From contig LR782234.1 in NCBI GenBank assembly GCA_902825215.1, positions 620,001 through 684,000 on the forward strand: a stretch of 64,000 bases of DNA, in the 5' to 3' direction. Below the pieces are notes generated by a model that was not told the DNA's origin, did no database searches, and was given only the letters and a program-made list of their open reading frames with translations. This DNA is from Pseudomonas fluorescens (GTDB lineage: Bacteria > Pseudomonadota > Gammaproteobacteria > Pseudomonadales > Pseudomonadaceae). The position numbers were made by a program, and so were the translations under genes. Positions 37,104 through 47,584 of the stretch are shown here, in pieces. Each line of letters opens with the position of its first letter. Positions within the stretch are counted from its first letter, which is position 1.

Positions 37104-38804
37104 TCAGAACAGGAAATAGCGCTGCGCCATCGGCAGCGTTTCCGCTGGCTCACACCACAGCAGCACGCCGTCGGCCTTGACCTGATAGGTCTGCGGGTCG
37201 ACGTCGATGTCCGGCAGGTAATCGTTGTGAATCAGGTCGGTTTTCTGCACGTCGCGGCAACCTTTGACCACGGCGATTTTCTTCTTCAACCCCAACGCTT
37301 CAGGCAATCCGGCGTCCTGCGCCGCCTGACTGATGAAGGTCAGGCTGGTGGCATGCAGCGAGCCGCCGTAGCTGGCGAACATCGGTCGGTAATGCACCGG
37401 CTGGGGGGTCGGAATCGAAGCGTTGGCGTCGCCCATCAGGCTCGCGGCAATCGCGCCGCCCTTGAGAATCAGCGTTGGCTTTACGCCGAAAAACGCCGGA
37501 CGCCAGAGCACCAGATCGGCCCATTTGCCGACTTCCACCGAGCCGACTTCATGGCTGATGCCGTGAGTGATCGCCGGGTTGATGGTGTACTTGGCGATGT
37601 AGCGTTTGGCGCGGAAGTTGTCGTTGCCTTTGCCGTCCTGCGGCAGCGGGCCGCGCTGTTTTTTCATCTTGTCGGCGGTCTGCCAGGTGCGCGTGATGAC
37701 TTCGCCGACACGGCCCATGGCCTGGCTGTCGGAGCTGATCATCGAGAACGCGCCAAGATCATGAAGAATGTCTTCGGCGGCAATCGTTTCGCGGCGGATG
37801 CGGCTTTCGGCGAACGCGACGTCTTCGGCGATGCTCGGGTCGAGGTGGTGGCAGACCATCAGCATGTCGAGGTGTTCGTCGATGGTGTTGCGGGTGAACG
37901 GCCGGGTCGGGTTGGTCGAGCTCGGCAATACGTTAGGGAAGCCACAGGCCTTGATGATGTCCGGCGCATGTCCGCCGCCAGCCCCTTCGGTGTGATAGGT
38001 GTGAATGGTGCGACCCTTGAACGCGCCAAGGGTGGTTTCGACGAAGCCGGATTCGTTGAGGGTGTCGGTGTGGATCGCTACCTGCACGTCGAACTGATCG
38101 GCAACGCTGAGGCAGTTGTCGATGCTCGCCGGAGTGGTACCCCAATCTTCGTGCAACTTCAAACCGATGGCGCCGGCCTTGACCTGTTCGATCAGCGGCT
38201 CGGGCAGGCTGGCGTTGCCTTTGCCGGTGAGGCCGATGTTCATCGGGAAGGCATCGGCGGCCTGGAGCATGCGCGCCAGGTGCCAGGGGCCGGACGTGCA
38301 GGTGGTGGCGTTGGTGCCGGTCGCCGGGCCGGTGCCGCCGCCGATCATCGTGGTGACGCCGCTCATCAGCGCTTCTTCGATCTGCTGCGGGCAGATGAAA
38401 TGGATGTGCGTGTCGATGCCGCCCGCGGTGAGGATCATGCCTTCGCCGGCAATCACTTCGGTGCCGGCGCCAATGGCGATGGTCACGTCGGGCTGCACGT
38501 CGGGGTTGCCGGCCTTGCCGATCGCCGCAATGCGCCCGTCCTTGAGACCGACGTCGGCCTTGACGATGCCCCAGTGGTCGATGATCAGCGCATTGGTGAT
38601 CAGCGTGTCGACCACTTCAGCAGCGAGCAGCTGGCTCTGACCCTGGCCGTCGCGGATGACTTTGCCGCCGCCAAATTTCACTTCTTCGCCATAGGTGGTG
38701 AAGTCTTTCTCGACTTCGATCCACAGCTCGGTGTCGGCCAGGCGCACCTTGTCGCCGACGGTGGGGCCGAACATGTCGGCGTAAGCGCTTCTGGAAATCT
38801 TCAT
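37104..38804 (-). CDS. ureC: urease subunit alpha
   Basis: 566 residues, full-length catalytic subunit. Nickel ligands and active-site elements are visible: [15 protein letters not shown], the carbamylated lysine in [23 protein letters not shown], the flap [22 protein letters not shown] with its Cys and His, and [12 protein letters not shown]. It hydrolyses urea to ammonia and carbamate in the cytoplasm. It is the last gene of the urtABCDE-ureDA-acetyltransferases-ureBC run and is separated from ureB by a long inverted repeat. The ATG at 38804 has GGCAAG upstream, a weak site. Confidence 0.98.
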   Translation of the reverse strand: MKISRSAYADMFGPTVGDKVRLADTELWIEVEKDFTTYGEEVKFGGGKVIRDGQGQSQLLAAEVVDTLITNALIIDHWGIVKADVGLKDGRIAAIGKAGNPDVQPDVTIAIGAGTEVIAGEGMILTAGGIDTHIHFICPQQIEEALMSGVTTMIGGGTGPATGTNATTCTSGPWHLARMLQAADAFPMNIGLTGKGNASLPEPLIEQVKAGAIGLKLHEDWGTTPASIDNCLSVADQFDVQVAIHTDTLNESGFVETTLGAFKGRTIHTYHTEGAGGGHAPDIIKACGFPNVLPSSTNPTRPFTRNTIDEHLDMLMVCHHLDPSIAEDVAFAESRIRRETIAAEDILHDLGAFSMISSDSQAMGRVGEVITRTWQTADKMKKQRGPLPQDGKGNDNFRAKRYIAKYTINPAITHGISHEVGSVEVGKWADLVLWRPAFFGVKPTLILKGGAIAASLMGDANASIPTPQPVHYRPMFASYGGSLHATSLTFISQAAQDAGLPEALGLKKKIAVVKGCRDVQKTDLIHNDYLPDIDVDPQTYQVKADGVLLWCEPAETLPMAQRYFLF

Positions 38805-38820
38805 GTGCTTGCCTTATTTG

Positions 38821-38926
38821 ATCGTTCCCACGCTCTGCGTGGGAATGCCGCCATGGACGCTCTGCGTCCGCCTTTTGTGACGCGGAGCGTCACGGGATGC
38901 ATTCCCACGCGGAGCGTGGGAACGAT
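38821..38926. repeat. long palindromic repeat (ATCGTTCCCACGC family) between ureB and ureC
   Basis: ATCGTTCCCACGCTCTGCGT continues to GGGAATGC and is mirrored by GCATTCCCACGCGGAGCGT and GGGAACGAT at the other end, enclosing a second palindrome around GACGCTCTGCGTC. The whole 106 bases could fold as one branched hairpin. A close copy lies between urtA and urtB at 45949-46051. Confidence 0.85.
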
Positions 38927-38929
38927 CAG

Positions 38930-39237
38930 TCAGTCGAGATCACCCATGATGCGTCCGGCAAAGCCGAACACCCGGCGATGCCCGGCGTAATCCACCAGCT
39001 CGACTTCACGGCTCTGCCCCGGCTCGAAACGCACCGCCGTGCCGGCCGGTATGTTCAGGCGCATGCCGCGGCTGGCGGCGCGGTCGAACAGCAGTGCGTC
39101 GTTGGTTTCGAAAAAATGGTAGTGCGAGCCGACCTGGATCGGCCGGTCGCCGCTGTTGGCAACTTTCAGGCTGACGGTGCGGCGGCCGACGTTGAGTTCG
39201 ATGTCGCCGGGCTGGATCTGGTATTGGCCAGGAATCA

Positions 39238-39238
<1 letters not shown>
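38930..39238 (-). CDS. ureB: urease subunit beta
   Basis: 102 residues beginning [16 protein letters not shown], the standard UreB start; [18 protein letters not shown] and [16 protein letters not shown] are conserved. Structural partner of UreA and UreC. The ATG at 39238 has AAGGAG seven bases upstream; the in-frame GTG at 39241 is too close to it. The start overlaps the stop of the upstream acetyltransferase gene, so translation is coupled. Confidence 0.97.
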
Positions 39239-40310
<1,072 letters not shown>

Positions 40311-40318
40311 GGCGCGCC

Positions 40319-40621
40319 TCAGACGATCGGTTGGTGAACAGTGACCAGTTTGGTGCCGTCGGGGAACGTCGCTTCGACCTGGATTTCCGGGATCATTTCC
40401 GCGATGCCTTCCATCACTTGTTCGCGGCTGAGCAGGGTGGTGCCGTAGTGCATCAGCTCGGCGACGGTCTGGCCGTCACGCGCACCTTCGAGCAGCGCGG
40501 CGGAGATATAGGCCATGGCTTCCGGGTAATTGAGTTTCACGCCACGGGCCAGACGCCGCTCGGCAACGAGGCCGGCGGTGAAGATCAGCAGCTTGTCTTT
40601 TTCGCGTGGAGTCAGGTCCAT
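40319..40621 (-). CDS. ureA: urease subunit gamma
   Basis: 100 residues, exactly the family length: [48 protein letters not shown], and ending [10 protein letters not shown]. Structural subunit of the (UreABC)3 enzyme. The longer frame back to 40672 is not supported; the ATG at 40621 matches all known UreA starts. A REP pair lies between ureD and ureA. Confidence 0.97.
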   Translation of the reverse strand: MDLTPREKDKLLIFTAGLVAERRLARGVKLNYPEAMAYISAALLEGARDGQTVAELMHYGTTLLSREQVMEGIAEMIPEIQVEATFPDGTKLVTVHQPIV

Positions 40622-40678
40622 GGTTCGGGTTCCATCAGGGCAGATTGAAAAGAGTCGGGACTGTTGGCACAAATCCCT

Positions 40679-40767
40679 GTGGGAGCGAGCCTGCTCGCGA
40701 ATACGGGCTCACATGCAGCACATGTATTGGCTGACAGGACGCTTTCGCGAGCAGGCTCGCTCCCACA
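40679..40767. repeat. REP inverted pair between ureD and ureA
   Basis: GTGGGAGCGAGCCTGCTCGCGAA and TTCGCGAGCAGGCTCGCTCCCAC within the urease operon. Confidence 0.9.
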
Positions 40768-40779
40768 TTAAATTGCATT

Positions 40780-41619
40780 TCAGGTGTTCCAGATTCGGGG
40801 AGGCATGGCCTCGCGACCGAGCAGGGCAGGTCTGAGCAAGCGCCATAAATCGATAAGCCATGCACGGGCGAGCAACGCCTCGCTCGCCAGACACCGCGCC
40901 ACCAACAACCCCGGCAACTGCGTCAGATCCCCGCGCACTGCGTGGCCCAGCGAGCGACAGCGCTCCAGCAGTTCAGCGTCGATCTCACCGGTCACCAGCA
41001 ACGTCGCAAACACCGGATGGCCATCCAGACCGATCGGCGAATCGAGCAAGCCATCGCCGCCGACGATGCGCTGGCGTTCATGCCAGAGCAAACGGCCGTC
41101 GCGACGAATGTCCAGTTGCGCCTGAAAATGCCCGAGGTCGAAACGCTCGCCGCTGGCCGGCCTTCCCAGCGCCACGACATCCCAGTAGAACAGCCGCGCA
41201 TCGCCTTCAAGATCAATGGACGTGGTCAGTTCAGCCTGCGCGGCGCTGTAGACGATGGTTTCCTGCGGCAGCCATTCCAGCGTCGCCCCGGCCGCCACGT
41301 GCAGATCGAGTTGCTGATAAGCCGACCCGCCGGCGCGGTACCACTTGGCGGCGCCGGGGCTGGTGATCTGCGCCCAGGCGTTGGCTTCGACGCGGGCACT
41401 GATGTCGAGGCGATCACCGCCGGCAATTCCCCCCGGCGGATGGACGATGATGTGCTGGCAGACTTCGGGGCCTTCGGCGTACAGGTGCTTTTGCACACGC
41501 AGCGGGCCGAGGTGCCGGCGCATGACCGGCCGCGTGCAATCGCCGAAACGCGCGTAGGCCAGCTCCAGCTCGGCGTGCCAACTCGGGGTAAACAGGGCAG
41601 GTGCAACAGTCGAATTCAT
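40780..41619 (-). CDS. ureD: urease accessory protein UreD
   Basis: 279 residues of the UreD/UreH family, a beta-helical scaffold that binds apo-urease and recruits UreF and UreG for nickel delivery. Family segments: [49 protein letters not shown] and WLPQETIVY. It lies 43 bases after urtE and about 160 before ureA. Confidence 0.96.
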   Translation of the reverse strand: MNSTVAPALFTPSWHAELELAYARFGDCTRPVMRRHLGPLRVQKHLYAEGPEVCQHIIVHPPGGIAGGDRLDISARVEANAWAQITSPGAAKWYRAGGSAYQQLDLHVAAGATLEWLPQETIVYSAAQAELTTSIDLEGDARLFYWDVVALGRPASGERFDLGHFQAQLDIRRDGRLLWHERQRIVGGDGLLDSPIGLDGHPVFATLLVTGEIDAELLERCRSLGHAVRGDLTQLPGLLVARCLASEALLARAWLIDLWRLLRPALLGREAMPPRIWNT

Positions 41620-41662
41620 GGTGTGTGATTATCGTTAGGAAGCTACAGATTAGACCGGTGCG

Positions 41663-42361
41663 TTAGATCGTGACCAGCCCGCGAACACCTTCGGCCTCCA
41701 TATTTTCACCGCGACCCTGCTGGACGATCTCGCCGCGCGACATCACCAGGTACTGATCGGCCAGCTCCGCAGCAAAATCGTAGAACTGCTCGACCAGCAA
41801 AATCGCCATGTCGCCGCGTTCCGCGAGTTTCTTGATCACCGCGCCAATCTCCTTGATCACCGAGGGCTGGATGCCTTCGGTGGGCTCGTCGAGAATCAGC
41901 AAACGCGGACGACTGGCCAGCGCGCGGCCAATCGCCAACTGTTGTTGCTGGCCGCCGGACAAGTCACCGCCGCGGCGCTGCTTCATTTGTAGCAGCACCG
42001 GGAACAACTCGTAGATGAAACCTGGCACTTCTTTGGCTTCACTGCCGGGAAAGCGCGACAGGCCCATCAGCAGATTTTCTTCTACCGTCAGGCGCCCAAA
42101 AATCTCGCGGCCTTGCGGCACATAAGCAATCCCGGCATGCACGCGCTGATGCGGCTTGAGTGTGGTGATCGGTTTACCTTCCCAATTCACCGCGCCTTCT
42201 TTGGCCGGAAGCAGGCCCATCAGGCATTTGAGCAGGGTGGTCTTGCCCACGCCGTTACGCCCGAGCAGGCAGGTGACTTCGCCGACCTTCACGTCAAAGC
42301 TCAGGCCGCGCAGGATATGGCTACCGCCGTAGTACTGATGAAGTTGTTGGACCTGTAGCAT
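41663..42361 (-). CDS. urtE: urea ABC transporter ATPase UrtE
   Basis: 232 residues, LivF-like ABC ATPase. Walker A GRNGVGKTTLLKCLMG, signature LSGGQQQQLAIGRAL, Walker B LLILDEPTEGIQPS; the IQPSVIKEIG segment is a UrtE marker. Energises urea import with UrtD. A repeat-containing 119-base gap separates it from urtD; ureD follows 43 bases downstream. Confidence 0.95.
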   Translation of the reverse strand: MLQVQQLHQYYGGSHILRGLSFDVKVGEVTCLLGRNGVGKTTLLKCLMGLLPAKEGAVNWEGKPITTLKPHQRVHAGIAYVPQGREIFGRLTVEENLLMGLSRFPGSEAKEVPGFIYELFPVLLQMKQRRGGDLSGGQQQQLAIGRALASRPRLLILDEPTEGIQPSVIKEIGAVIKKLAERGDMAILLVEQFYDFAAELADQYLVMSRGEIVQQGRGENMEAEGVRGLVTI

Positions 42362-42380
42362 CTGAACTCCGTTAGTTGGG

Positions 42381-42472
42381 CTTCAAGCTTCAAGCTTCAA
42401 GCTTCAGCCGAAAGCAAGGGCAGGGCGGTATGACAGGCTTTTACTTGCTGCTTGAAGCTTGCCGCTAGTAGC
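42381..42472. repeat. inverted copy of the GCTTCAAGCTTCAAGC repeat family between urtD and urtE
   Basis: GGCTTCAAGCTTCAAGCTTC followed by AAGC is mirrored about 45 bases later by GCTTGAAGCTTGCCGC. Same family as 9025 and 32544. Confidence 0.75.
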
Positions 42473-42480
42473 TGGCCGAT

Positions 42481-43350
42481 TCATCGCCCCAAATAAACCT
42501 CGATTACTCGCTCATCGGCCTGCACCTGCTCCAGCGAGCCTTCGGCCAGAACGCTGCCCTGATGCAACACGGTGACGTGATCGGCAATCGAGCCGACAAA
42601 GCCCATGTCATGCTCGACCACCATCAGCGAATGCTTGCCCGCCAGTGACTTGAACAGCTCGGCAGTGAACTCGGTTTCGGCGTCGGTCATGCCCGCCACC
42701 GGCTCATCGAGCAGGAGCAATTGCGGGTCCTGCATCAGCAGCATGCCGATTTCCAGAAACTGCTTCTGGCCGTGGGACAACAGGCCCGCCGGACGGTTGA
42801 CTGAGGTGGTCAGGCGAATGGTTTCCAGCACTTCGCTGATGCGATCCTTTTGCTCACCACTGAGGCGCGCACGCAAGCTGGCCCACACCGACTTGTCGGT
42901 TTTCTGCGCCAGCTCAAGGTTCTCGAACACGCTCAAGGCTTCGAATACTGTCGGTTTCTGAAACTTGCGGCCAATCCCGGACTGGGCGATCTGCACTTCG
43001 CTCATCTGCGTCAAATCCAGCGTTTCGCCGAACCACGCCTTGCCGTGGCTCGGCCGGGTCTTGCCGGTGATCACGTCCATCAGTGTAGTTTTGCCTGCGC
43101 CGTTGGGGCCGATGATGCAACGCAGTTCGCCGACGCCGATGTACAGGTTGAGATTGTTCAGCGCGCGGAAGCCGTCGAAGCTGACGCTGATGTCTTCCAG
43201 GGTCAGGATCGTGCCGTGACGGGTGTCGAGGCCCGGGCCGACGCGTTGGCCGAGGCCGATCGAGTCGCGGCTGGTGCCCTCGTCCTTGTTCGGCTCGACC
43301 GGGAAGAATGCCGGTTCGAGCATGAATTCAGCACTCGCGGTTACTCTCAT
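42481..43350 (-). CDS. urtD: urea ABC transporter ATPase UrtD
   Basis: 289 residues, LivG-like ATPase. An N-terminal extension of about 45 residues precedes ILTLEDISVSFDGFRALNNL. Walker A GPNGAGKTTLMDVITG, signature LSHGQKQFLEIGMLL, Walker B LLLLDEPVAGMTDAE; the MTDAET segment is typical for UrtD. The start overlaps the urtC stop by 4 bases. Confidence 0.95.
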   Translation of the reverse strand: MRVTASAEFMLEPAFFPVEPNKDEGTSRDSIGLGQRVGPGLDTRHGTILTLEDISVSFDGFRALNNLNLYIGVGELRCIIGPNGAGKTTLMDVITGKTRPSHGKAWFGETLDLTQMSEVQIAQSGIGRKFQKPTVFEALSVFENLELAQKTDKSVWASLRARLSGEQKDRISEVLETIRLTTSVNRPAGLLSHGQKQFLEIGMLLMQDPQLLLLDEPVAGMTDAETEFTAELFKSLAGKHSLMVVEHDMGFVGSIADHVTVLHQGSVLAEGSLEQVQADERVIEVYLGR

Positions 43351-44426
43351 TGTTCACCTCGTTTCTTCAGCAGGCCGATCACGCCTTTGGGCAGGTACAG
43401 CGTCACGACGATGAACAGCGCGCCGAGGAAGAACAGCCAGTATTCCGGGAAGGCCACGGTGAACCAGCTCTTCATGCCGTTGACCACGCCGGCACCGAGC
43501 AGCGGCCCGATCAGCGTGCCGCGCCCGCCGAGAGCGACCCACACCGCCGCTTCGATCGAGTTGGTCGGCGACATTTCGCTCGGGTTGATGATGCCCACCT
43601 GCGGTACATACAACGCCCCGGCCAGACCGCATAACACCGCACTCAGCACCCAGACGAACAGCTTGAAACCGCGCGGGTCGTAGCCACAGAACATCAAACG
43701 GTTTTCTGCATCGCGCAGCGCCGTCAGCACCCGGCCGAACTTGCTTTGCGCCAGTCGCCAGCCGATGAACAGACTCGCCACCAGCAACAATACCGTGGCC
43801 AGAAATAACACTGCGCGAGTGCCCGGTTCGGTGATGCCGAAACCGAGGATCGTGCGGAAATTGGTGAAACCGTTGTTGCCGCCGAACCCGGTCTCGTTGC
43901 GGAAAAACAGGAGCATGCCGGCGAAGGTCAGGGCCTGGGTCATGATCGAGAAATACACGCCTTTGATCCGCGAGCGGAAGGCGAAGAACCCGAACACCAG
44001 CGCCAGCAGACCCGGCGCCGAGACCACCAGACACAGCGCCCAGACAAAGCTGCTGGTGCCGGTCCAGTACCACGGCAATTCGCTCCACGACAGGAAAGTC
44101 ATGAACGCCGGCAGACCATCGCCGGCGGCCTGGCGCATCAGGTACATGCCCATCGCATAACCGCCGAGGGCGAAGAAAAGACCGTGGCCCAGCGACAGCA
44201 ACCCGGCGTAACCCCAGACCAGGTCCAGCGCCAGGGCGACGATGGCGTAGCAGAGGATTTTGCCGACCAGCGTCAGGGTGTACGCCGAGATCGACAGGGC
44301 ATTTTCCGCTGGCAACAACGACAGCAGTGGCAGGGCGACCAGCAGGGCGAGAACTACCGCGCCGACCGCGATCGTGACTTTCGGTCCGGCCTTTTGTGTG
44401 GCCGTGACTAACAGAGGCTGGTTCAT
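43347..44426 (-). CDS. urtC: urea ABC transporter permease UrtC
   Basis: 359-residue LivM-like membrane protein. Core signature LVWGYAGLLSLGHGLFFALGGYAMGMYL, and VLTALRDAENRLMFCGYDPRGFKL is the ATPase-contact loop. Forms the channel with UrtB. ATG shares 1 base with the urtB stop (TGATG). Confidence 0.95.
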   Translation of the reverse strand: MNQPLLVTATQKAGPKVTIAVGAVVLALLVALPLLSLLPAENALSISAYTLTLVGKILCYAIVALALDLVWGYAGLLSLGHGLFFALGGYAMGMYLMRQAAGDGLPAFMTFLSWSELPWYWTGTSSFVWALCLVVSAPGLLALVFGFFAFRSRIKGVYFSIMTQALTFAGMLLFFRNETGFGGNNGFTNFRTILGFGITEPGTRAVLFLATVLLLVASLFIGWRLAQSKFGRVLTALRDAENRLMFCGYDPRGFKLFVWVLSAVLCGLAGALYVPQVGIINPSEMSPTNSIEAAVWVALGGRGTLIGPLLGAGVVNGMKSWFTVAFPEYWLFFLGALFIVVTLYLPKGVIGLLKKRGEQ

Positions 44427-45928
44427 CAGTCGATCACCCGTCCTTTCAGTGCGAAGAGGCCTTGCGGACGTTTCTGAATGAACAGAATGATCAGCGCGAG
44501 GATCAGGATCTTGCCGAGCACCGCACCGATCTGCAGTTCGAGAATTTTGTTGGCGATGCCCAAGCCAAATGCCGCGAGCACGCTACCGGCGAGTTGCCCG
44601 ACGCCGCCGAGCACCACCACCAGGAACGAGTCGATGATGTAGCTCTGGCCGAGATCCGGGCCGACGTTGCCGATCTGGCTCAGCGCTACGCCGCCGAGAC
44701 CGGCGATGCCCGAGCCGAGGCCGAACGCGAGCATGTCGACACGCCCGGTGGGCACGCCGCAGCAGGCGGCCATGTTGCGGTTCTGAGTGACGGCGCGCAC
44801 GTTCAGGCCCAGGCGGGTCTTGTTCAGCAGCAGCCAGGTCAGCACCACCACGAACAGCGCGAACGCGATGATCACGATGCGGTTGTACGGCAGCACCAGA
44901 TTCGGCAGCACCTGAATTCCGCCCGACAGCCACGCCGGGTTGGCCACTTCAACGTTCTGCGCACCGAACAGCAGGCGCACCAGTTGAATCAACATCAGGC
45001 TGATGCCCCAGGTGGCGAGCAGGGTTTCCAGCGGGCGGCCGTAGAGGTGACGGATCACCGTGCGCTCCAGCGCCATGCCGATCGCCGCCGTGACGAAAAA
45101 TGCCACCGGCAGCGCGATCAACGGATAGAACTCGATGGCGTGCGGTGCGTAGCGCTGGAACATCAACTGCACCACGTAGGTCGAGTAGGCGCCGAGCATC
45201 AGCATTTCGCCGTGGGCCATGTTGATCACCCCGAGCAAGCCGAAGGTGATCGCCAGACCGAGCGCCGCCAGCAGCAGAATCGAGCCGAGGGACATGCCGC
45301 TGAACGCCTGACCAAGGACTTCGCCGATCAGCAGTTTGCGTTTGACCTGGGCGAGGCTGGTTTCAGCGGCGGTGCGCACGCCGGCGTCGCTTTCGACGCC
45401 GGGTTCGAGCAAGCCTTCGAGACGTGTGCGCGCCAGCGGGTCGCCGGTTTCGCCGAGCAGGCGCACGGCGGCAAGACGCACGGCCGGATCGGCGTCGACC
45501 AGTTGCAGATTGGCCAGCGCCAGGCTCAGAGCAGCGTGAACACTTTCATCTTTTTCGCCAGCCAGTTGCTGGTCGAGGAATTTCAGCTGCGCGGGTTTCG
45601 CGCTTTTCTGCAATTGCTGCGCGGCGCTCAGACGGATTTTGGCGTCGGCGGCGAGCAATTGGTGGCTGGCCATCGCGGTGTCGATCAGACCCCGCAGGCG
45701 GTTGTTCAGGCGCAGGGTTTTGGCTTGGCCATCGATGCTCAGCTCGCCTTGCTGCAAGGCACCGAGCAGTTCGATGCGCGCCGGATCGGGCTGCGCGGCC
45801 CAGGTTTCCAGCAGCTTTGCCTGTTGCACGGGATTGGCCGCGACAAAGTCTTCGGCGTCGCCGGCGTGGGCCAGTAGCGGCAGCAAGAGTGCGATGGCAT
45901 AGATAAATCGGTAAAGGGCAGTGGGCAT
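44426..45928 (-). CDS. urtB: urea ABC transporter permease UrtB
   Basis: 500 residues. A signal-like segment (YRFIYAIALLLPLLAHAGDAEDF) and a periplasmic helical domain of about 190 residues precede the LivH-like permease core, which starts near LGQAFSGMSLGSILLLAALGLAITFGLLGVINMAHGEMLMLGAY. The periplasmic domain with HEAT-like pairs (ALSLALANLQLVDADPAVRLAAVRLLGETG) is usual in UrtB and absent from LivH. The ATG at 45928 is chosen because residues upstream derive from the palindromic repeat at 45949-46051; its ribosome-binding site is weak (CAAGG). Confidence 0.93.
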   Translation of the reverse strand: MPTALYRFIYAIALLLPLLAHAGDAEDFVAANPVQQAKLLETWAAQPDPARIELLGALQQGELSIDGQAKTLRLNNRLRGLIDTAMASHQLLAADAKIRLSAAQQLQKSAKPAQLKFLDQQLAGEKDESVHAALSLALANLQLVDADPAVRLAAVRLLGETGDPLARTRLEGLLEPGVESDAGVRTAAETSLAQVKRKLLIGEVLGQAFSGMSLGSILLLAALGLAITFGLLGVINMAHGEMLMLGAYSTYVVQLMFQRYAPHAIEFYPLIALPVAFFVTAAIGMALERTVIRHLYGRPLETLLATWGISLMLIQLVRLLFGAQNVEVANPAWLSGGIQVLPNLVLPYNRIVIIAFALFVVVLTWLLLNKTRLGLNVRAVTQNRNMAACCGVPTGRVDMLAFGLGSGIAGLGGVALSQIGNVGPDLGQSYIIDSFLVVVLGGVGQLAGSVLAAFGLGIANKILELQIGAVLGKILILALIILFIQKRPQGLFALKGRVID

Positions 45929-45948
45929 ATGCTTGGCCTTGCATAGTG

Positions 45949-46051
45949 ATCGTTCCCACGCTCTGCGTGGGAATGCAGCCCGGGACGCTCCGCGTCCCTG
46001 ACGGACGCAGAGCGTCCGTCGAGGCATTCCCACGCAGAGCGTGGGAACGAT
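45949..46051. repeat. long palindromic repeat (ATCGTTCCCACGC family) between urtA and urtB
   Basis: ATCGTTCCCACGCTCTGCGT ... ACGCAGAGCGTGGGAACGAT outer arms enclose GGACGCTCCGCGTCC and GGACGCAGAGCGTCC palindromes. Close copy of the element at 38821-38926. Confidence 0.85.
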
Positions 46052-46069
46052 CAGGTTGAGCGGGATGAC

Positions 46070-47335
46070 TCAGTTGCTCTTCACCGCATAATCGGGCTTC
46101 TTGTCGTTGCCCTGAATGAACGGGCTCCACGGTTGCGCGCGCACCGGCCCTTCGGTTTGCCAGACGACGTTGAACTGACCGTCGCTCTGGATCTCGCCGA
46201 TCATCACTGGCTTGTGCAGGTGGTGGTTGGTCTTGTCCATGGTCAGGGTGTAACCGGACGGCGCGGCGAAGGTCTGGCCGGCGAGGGCCTCGCGGACCTT
46301 GTCGACGTCGGTGGATTTGGCTTTTTCGACCGCCTGCGCCCACATGTGGATGCCGACGTAAGTGGCTTCCATCGGGTCGTTGGTCACGGCTTTGTCGGCG
46401 CCCGGCAGGTTGTGTTTCTTCGCGTAGGCTTTCCAGTCCGCGACGAACTTCTGGTTCACCGGATTCTCGACCGATTCGAAGTAGTTCCACGCCGCGAGGT
46501 TGCCCACCAGCGGTTTGGTGTCGATACCGCGCAGCTCTTCTTCACCGACCGAGAACGCGACAACCGGTACGTCGGTGGCCTTCAGGCCCTGGTTGGCCAG
46601 TTCTTTATAGAACGGCACGTTGGAGTCGCCATTGACTGTCGAAATGACCGCAGTCTTGCCACCGGCCGAGAACTTTTTGATGTTGGCAACGATGGTCTGG
46701 TAGTCACTGTGACCGAACGGCGTGTAGACCTCTTCGATGTCCTTGTCAGCCACGCCTTTGGAGTGCAGGAACGCGCGCAGGATCTTGTTGGTGGTGCGTG
46801 GGTAGACGTAGTCGGTGCCGAGCAGGAAGTAGCGCTTGGCGCTGCCGCCTTCTTCGCTCATCAGATATTCCACCGCAGGAATCGCCTGCTGGTTCGGCGC
46901 CGCGCCGGTGTAGAAGACGTTCGGCGACATCTCTTCGCCTTCGTATTGCACCGGGTAGAACAGCAAGCCATTGAGTTCTTCGAACACCGGCAGTACCGAT
47001 TTGCGCGACACCGAAGTCCAGCAGCCGAACACCACGGCGACCTTGTCCTGGGTCAGCAACTGCCGGCCCTTTTCGGCGAACAGCGGCCAGTTCGAGGCCG
47101 GGTCGACCACCACCGGCTCAAGCATCTTGCCGTTCACACCGCCCTTGGCGTTGATCTCGTCGATGGTCATCAGCGCCATGTCCTTGAGCGATGTTTCGGA
47201 GATCGCCATGGTCCCGGACAACGAATGCAGAATCCCGACCTTGATGGTCTCGGCGGCCTGGACAGTCCAGGTCATGCCCATCGCGGCAATGCTTGCCGTG
47301 AGTGTGAAAGCCTTGATCAAACTGCGACGCTTCAT
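46070..47335 (-). CDS. urtA: urea ABC transporter periplasmic binding protein UrtA
   Basis: 421 residues. A signal peptide with a twin-arginine-like start (MKRRSLIKAFTLTASIAAM, cut after VQA) precedes TIKVGILHSLSGTMAISETSLKDM, the UrtA hallmark. FGCWTSVSRKSVLPVFEE and YVYPRTTNKILRAFL are conserved. Binds urea in the periplasm. KRR without the FLK consensus makes Tat export only possible. It is first in the urt-ure operon, with a sigma-54 promoter 64 bases upstream of the ATG. Confidence 0.95.
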   Translation of the reverse strand: MKRRSLIKAFTLTASIAAMGMTWTVQAAETIKVGILHSLSGTMAISETSLKDMALMTIDEINAKGGVNGKMLEPVVVDPASNWPLFAEKGRQLLTQDKVAVVFGCWTSVSRKSVLPVFEELNGLLFYPVQYEGEEMSPNVFYTGAAPNQQAIPAVEYLMSEEGGSAKRYFLLGTDYVYPRTTNKILRAFLHSKGVADKDIEEVYTPFGHSDYQTIVANIKKFSAGGKTAVISTVNGDSNVPFYKELANQGLKATDVPVVAFSVGEEELRGIDTKPLVGNLAAWNYFESVENPVNQKFVADWKAYAKKHNLPGADKAVTNDPMEATYVGIHMWAQAVEKAKSTDVDKVREALAGQTFAAPSGYTLTMDKTNHHLHKPVMIGEIQSDGQFNVVWQTEGPVRAQPWSPFIQGNDKKPDYAVKSN

Positions 47336-47398
47336 TGTGCGATCTCCATGAACATTGAGTTTTTATGGTTGGCAGATGCGGACGACTGAAGGGTGTTT

Positions 47399-47414
47399 TG
47401 CAAGGGCTGTGCCC
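47399..47414 (-). promoter_or_regulatory. sigma-54 promoter of urtA
   Basis: On the minus strand the sequence is GGGCACAGCCCTTGCA, matching TGGCACG-N4-TTGCW except for the first T and the seventh base; the essential GG and GC are exactly 10 bases apart. It lies 64 bases before the urtA ATG. Upstream, GGTGCGCC is directly repeated (around 47499-47516), a possible activator site. This fits nitrogen (NtrC/RpoN) control of urea uptake. Confidence 0.75.
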
Positions 47415-47527
47415 GGTCGGGTTTAAGCAAGAAAATGTCGTATCAGAGCGGTCGCTCGCTGAAGGCGTGCACCAGGAGTGGACGGGTTGCGGGCGGTGGT
47501 GCGCCGAGGTGCGCCAGATTGGGGCGC

Positions 47528-47557
47528 AAAAAAACCGTGCAGGAGCAACCTGCACGG
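47528..47557 (-). terminator. rho-independent terminator of the PepSY gene
   Basis: On the minus strand CCGTGCAGG-TTGCT-CCTGCACGG forms a perfect 9-bp stem followed by seven T, 28 bases past the stop at 47585. It insulates urtA from the copper cluster. Confidence 0.92.
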
Positions 47558-47584
47558 GATTGGCCATGAAGGCAGAGCGGGGTT

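Noticed and set aside
37227..38990. 587-codon open frame on the plus strand
   Set aside because: It is antisense to ureC and ureB. High GC at third positions keeps antisense frames open; composition is Ala/Gly/Arg/Val-rich with no family signature, and it runs through the palindromic repeat.
44462..45877. 471-codon plus-strand frame opposite urtB
   Set aside because: Shadow frame, His/Gln/Arg/Glu-rich, no ribosome-binding site or recognisable domain.
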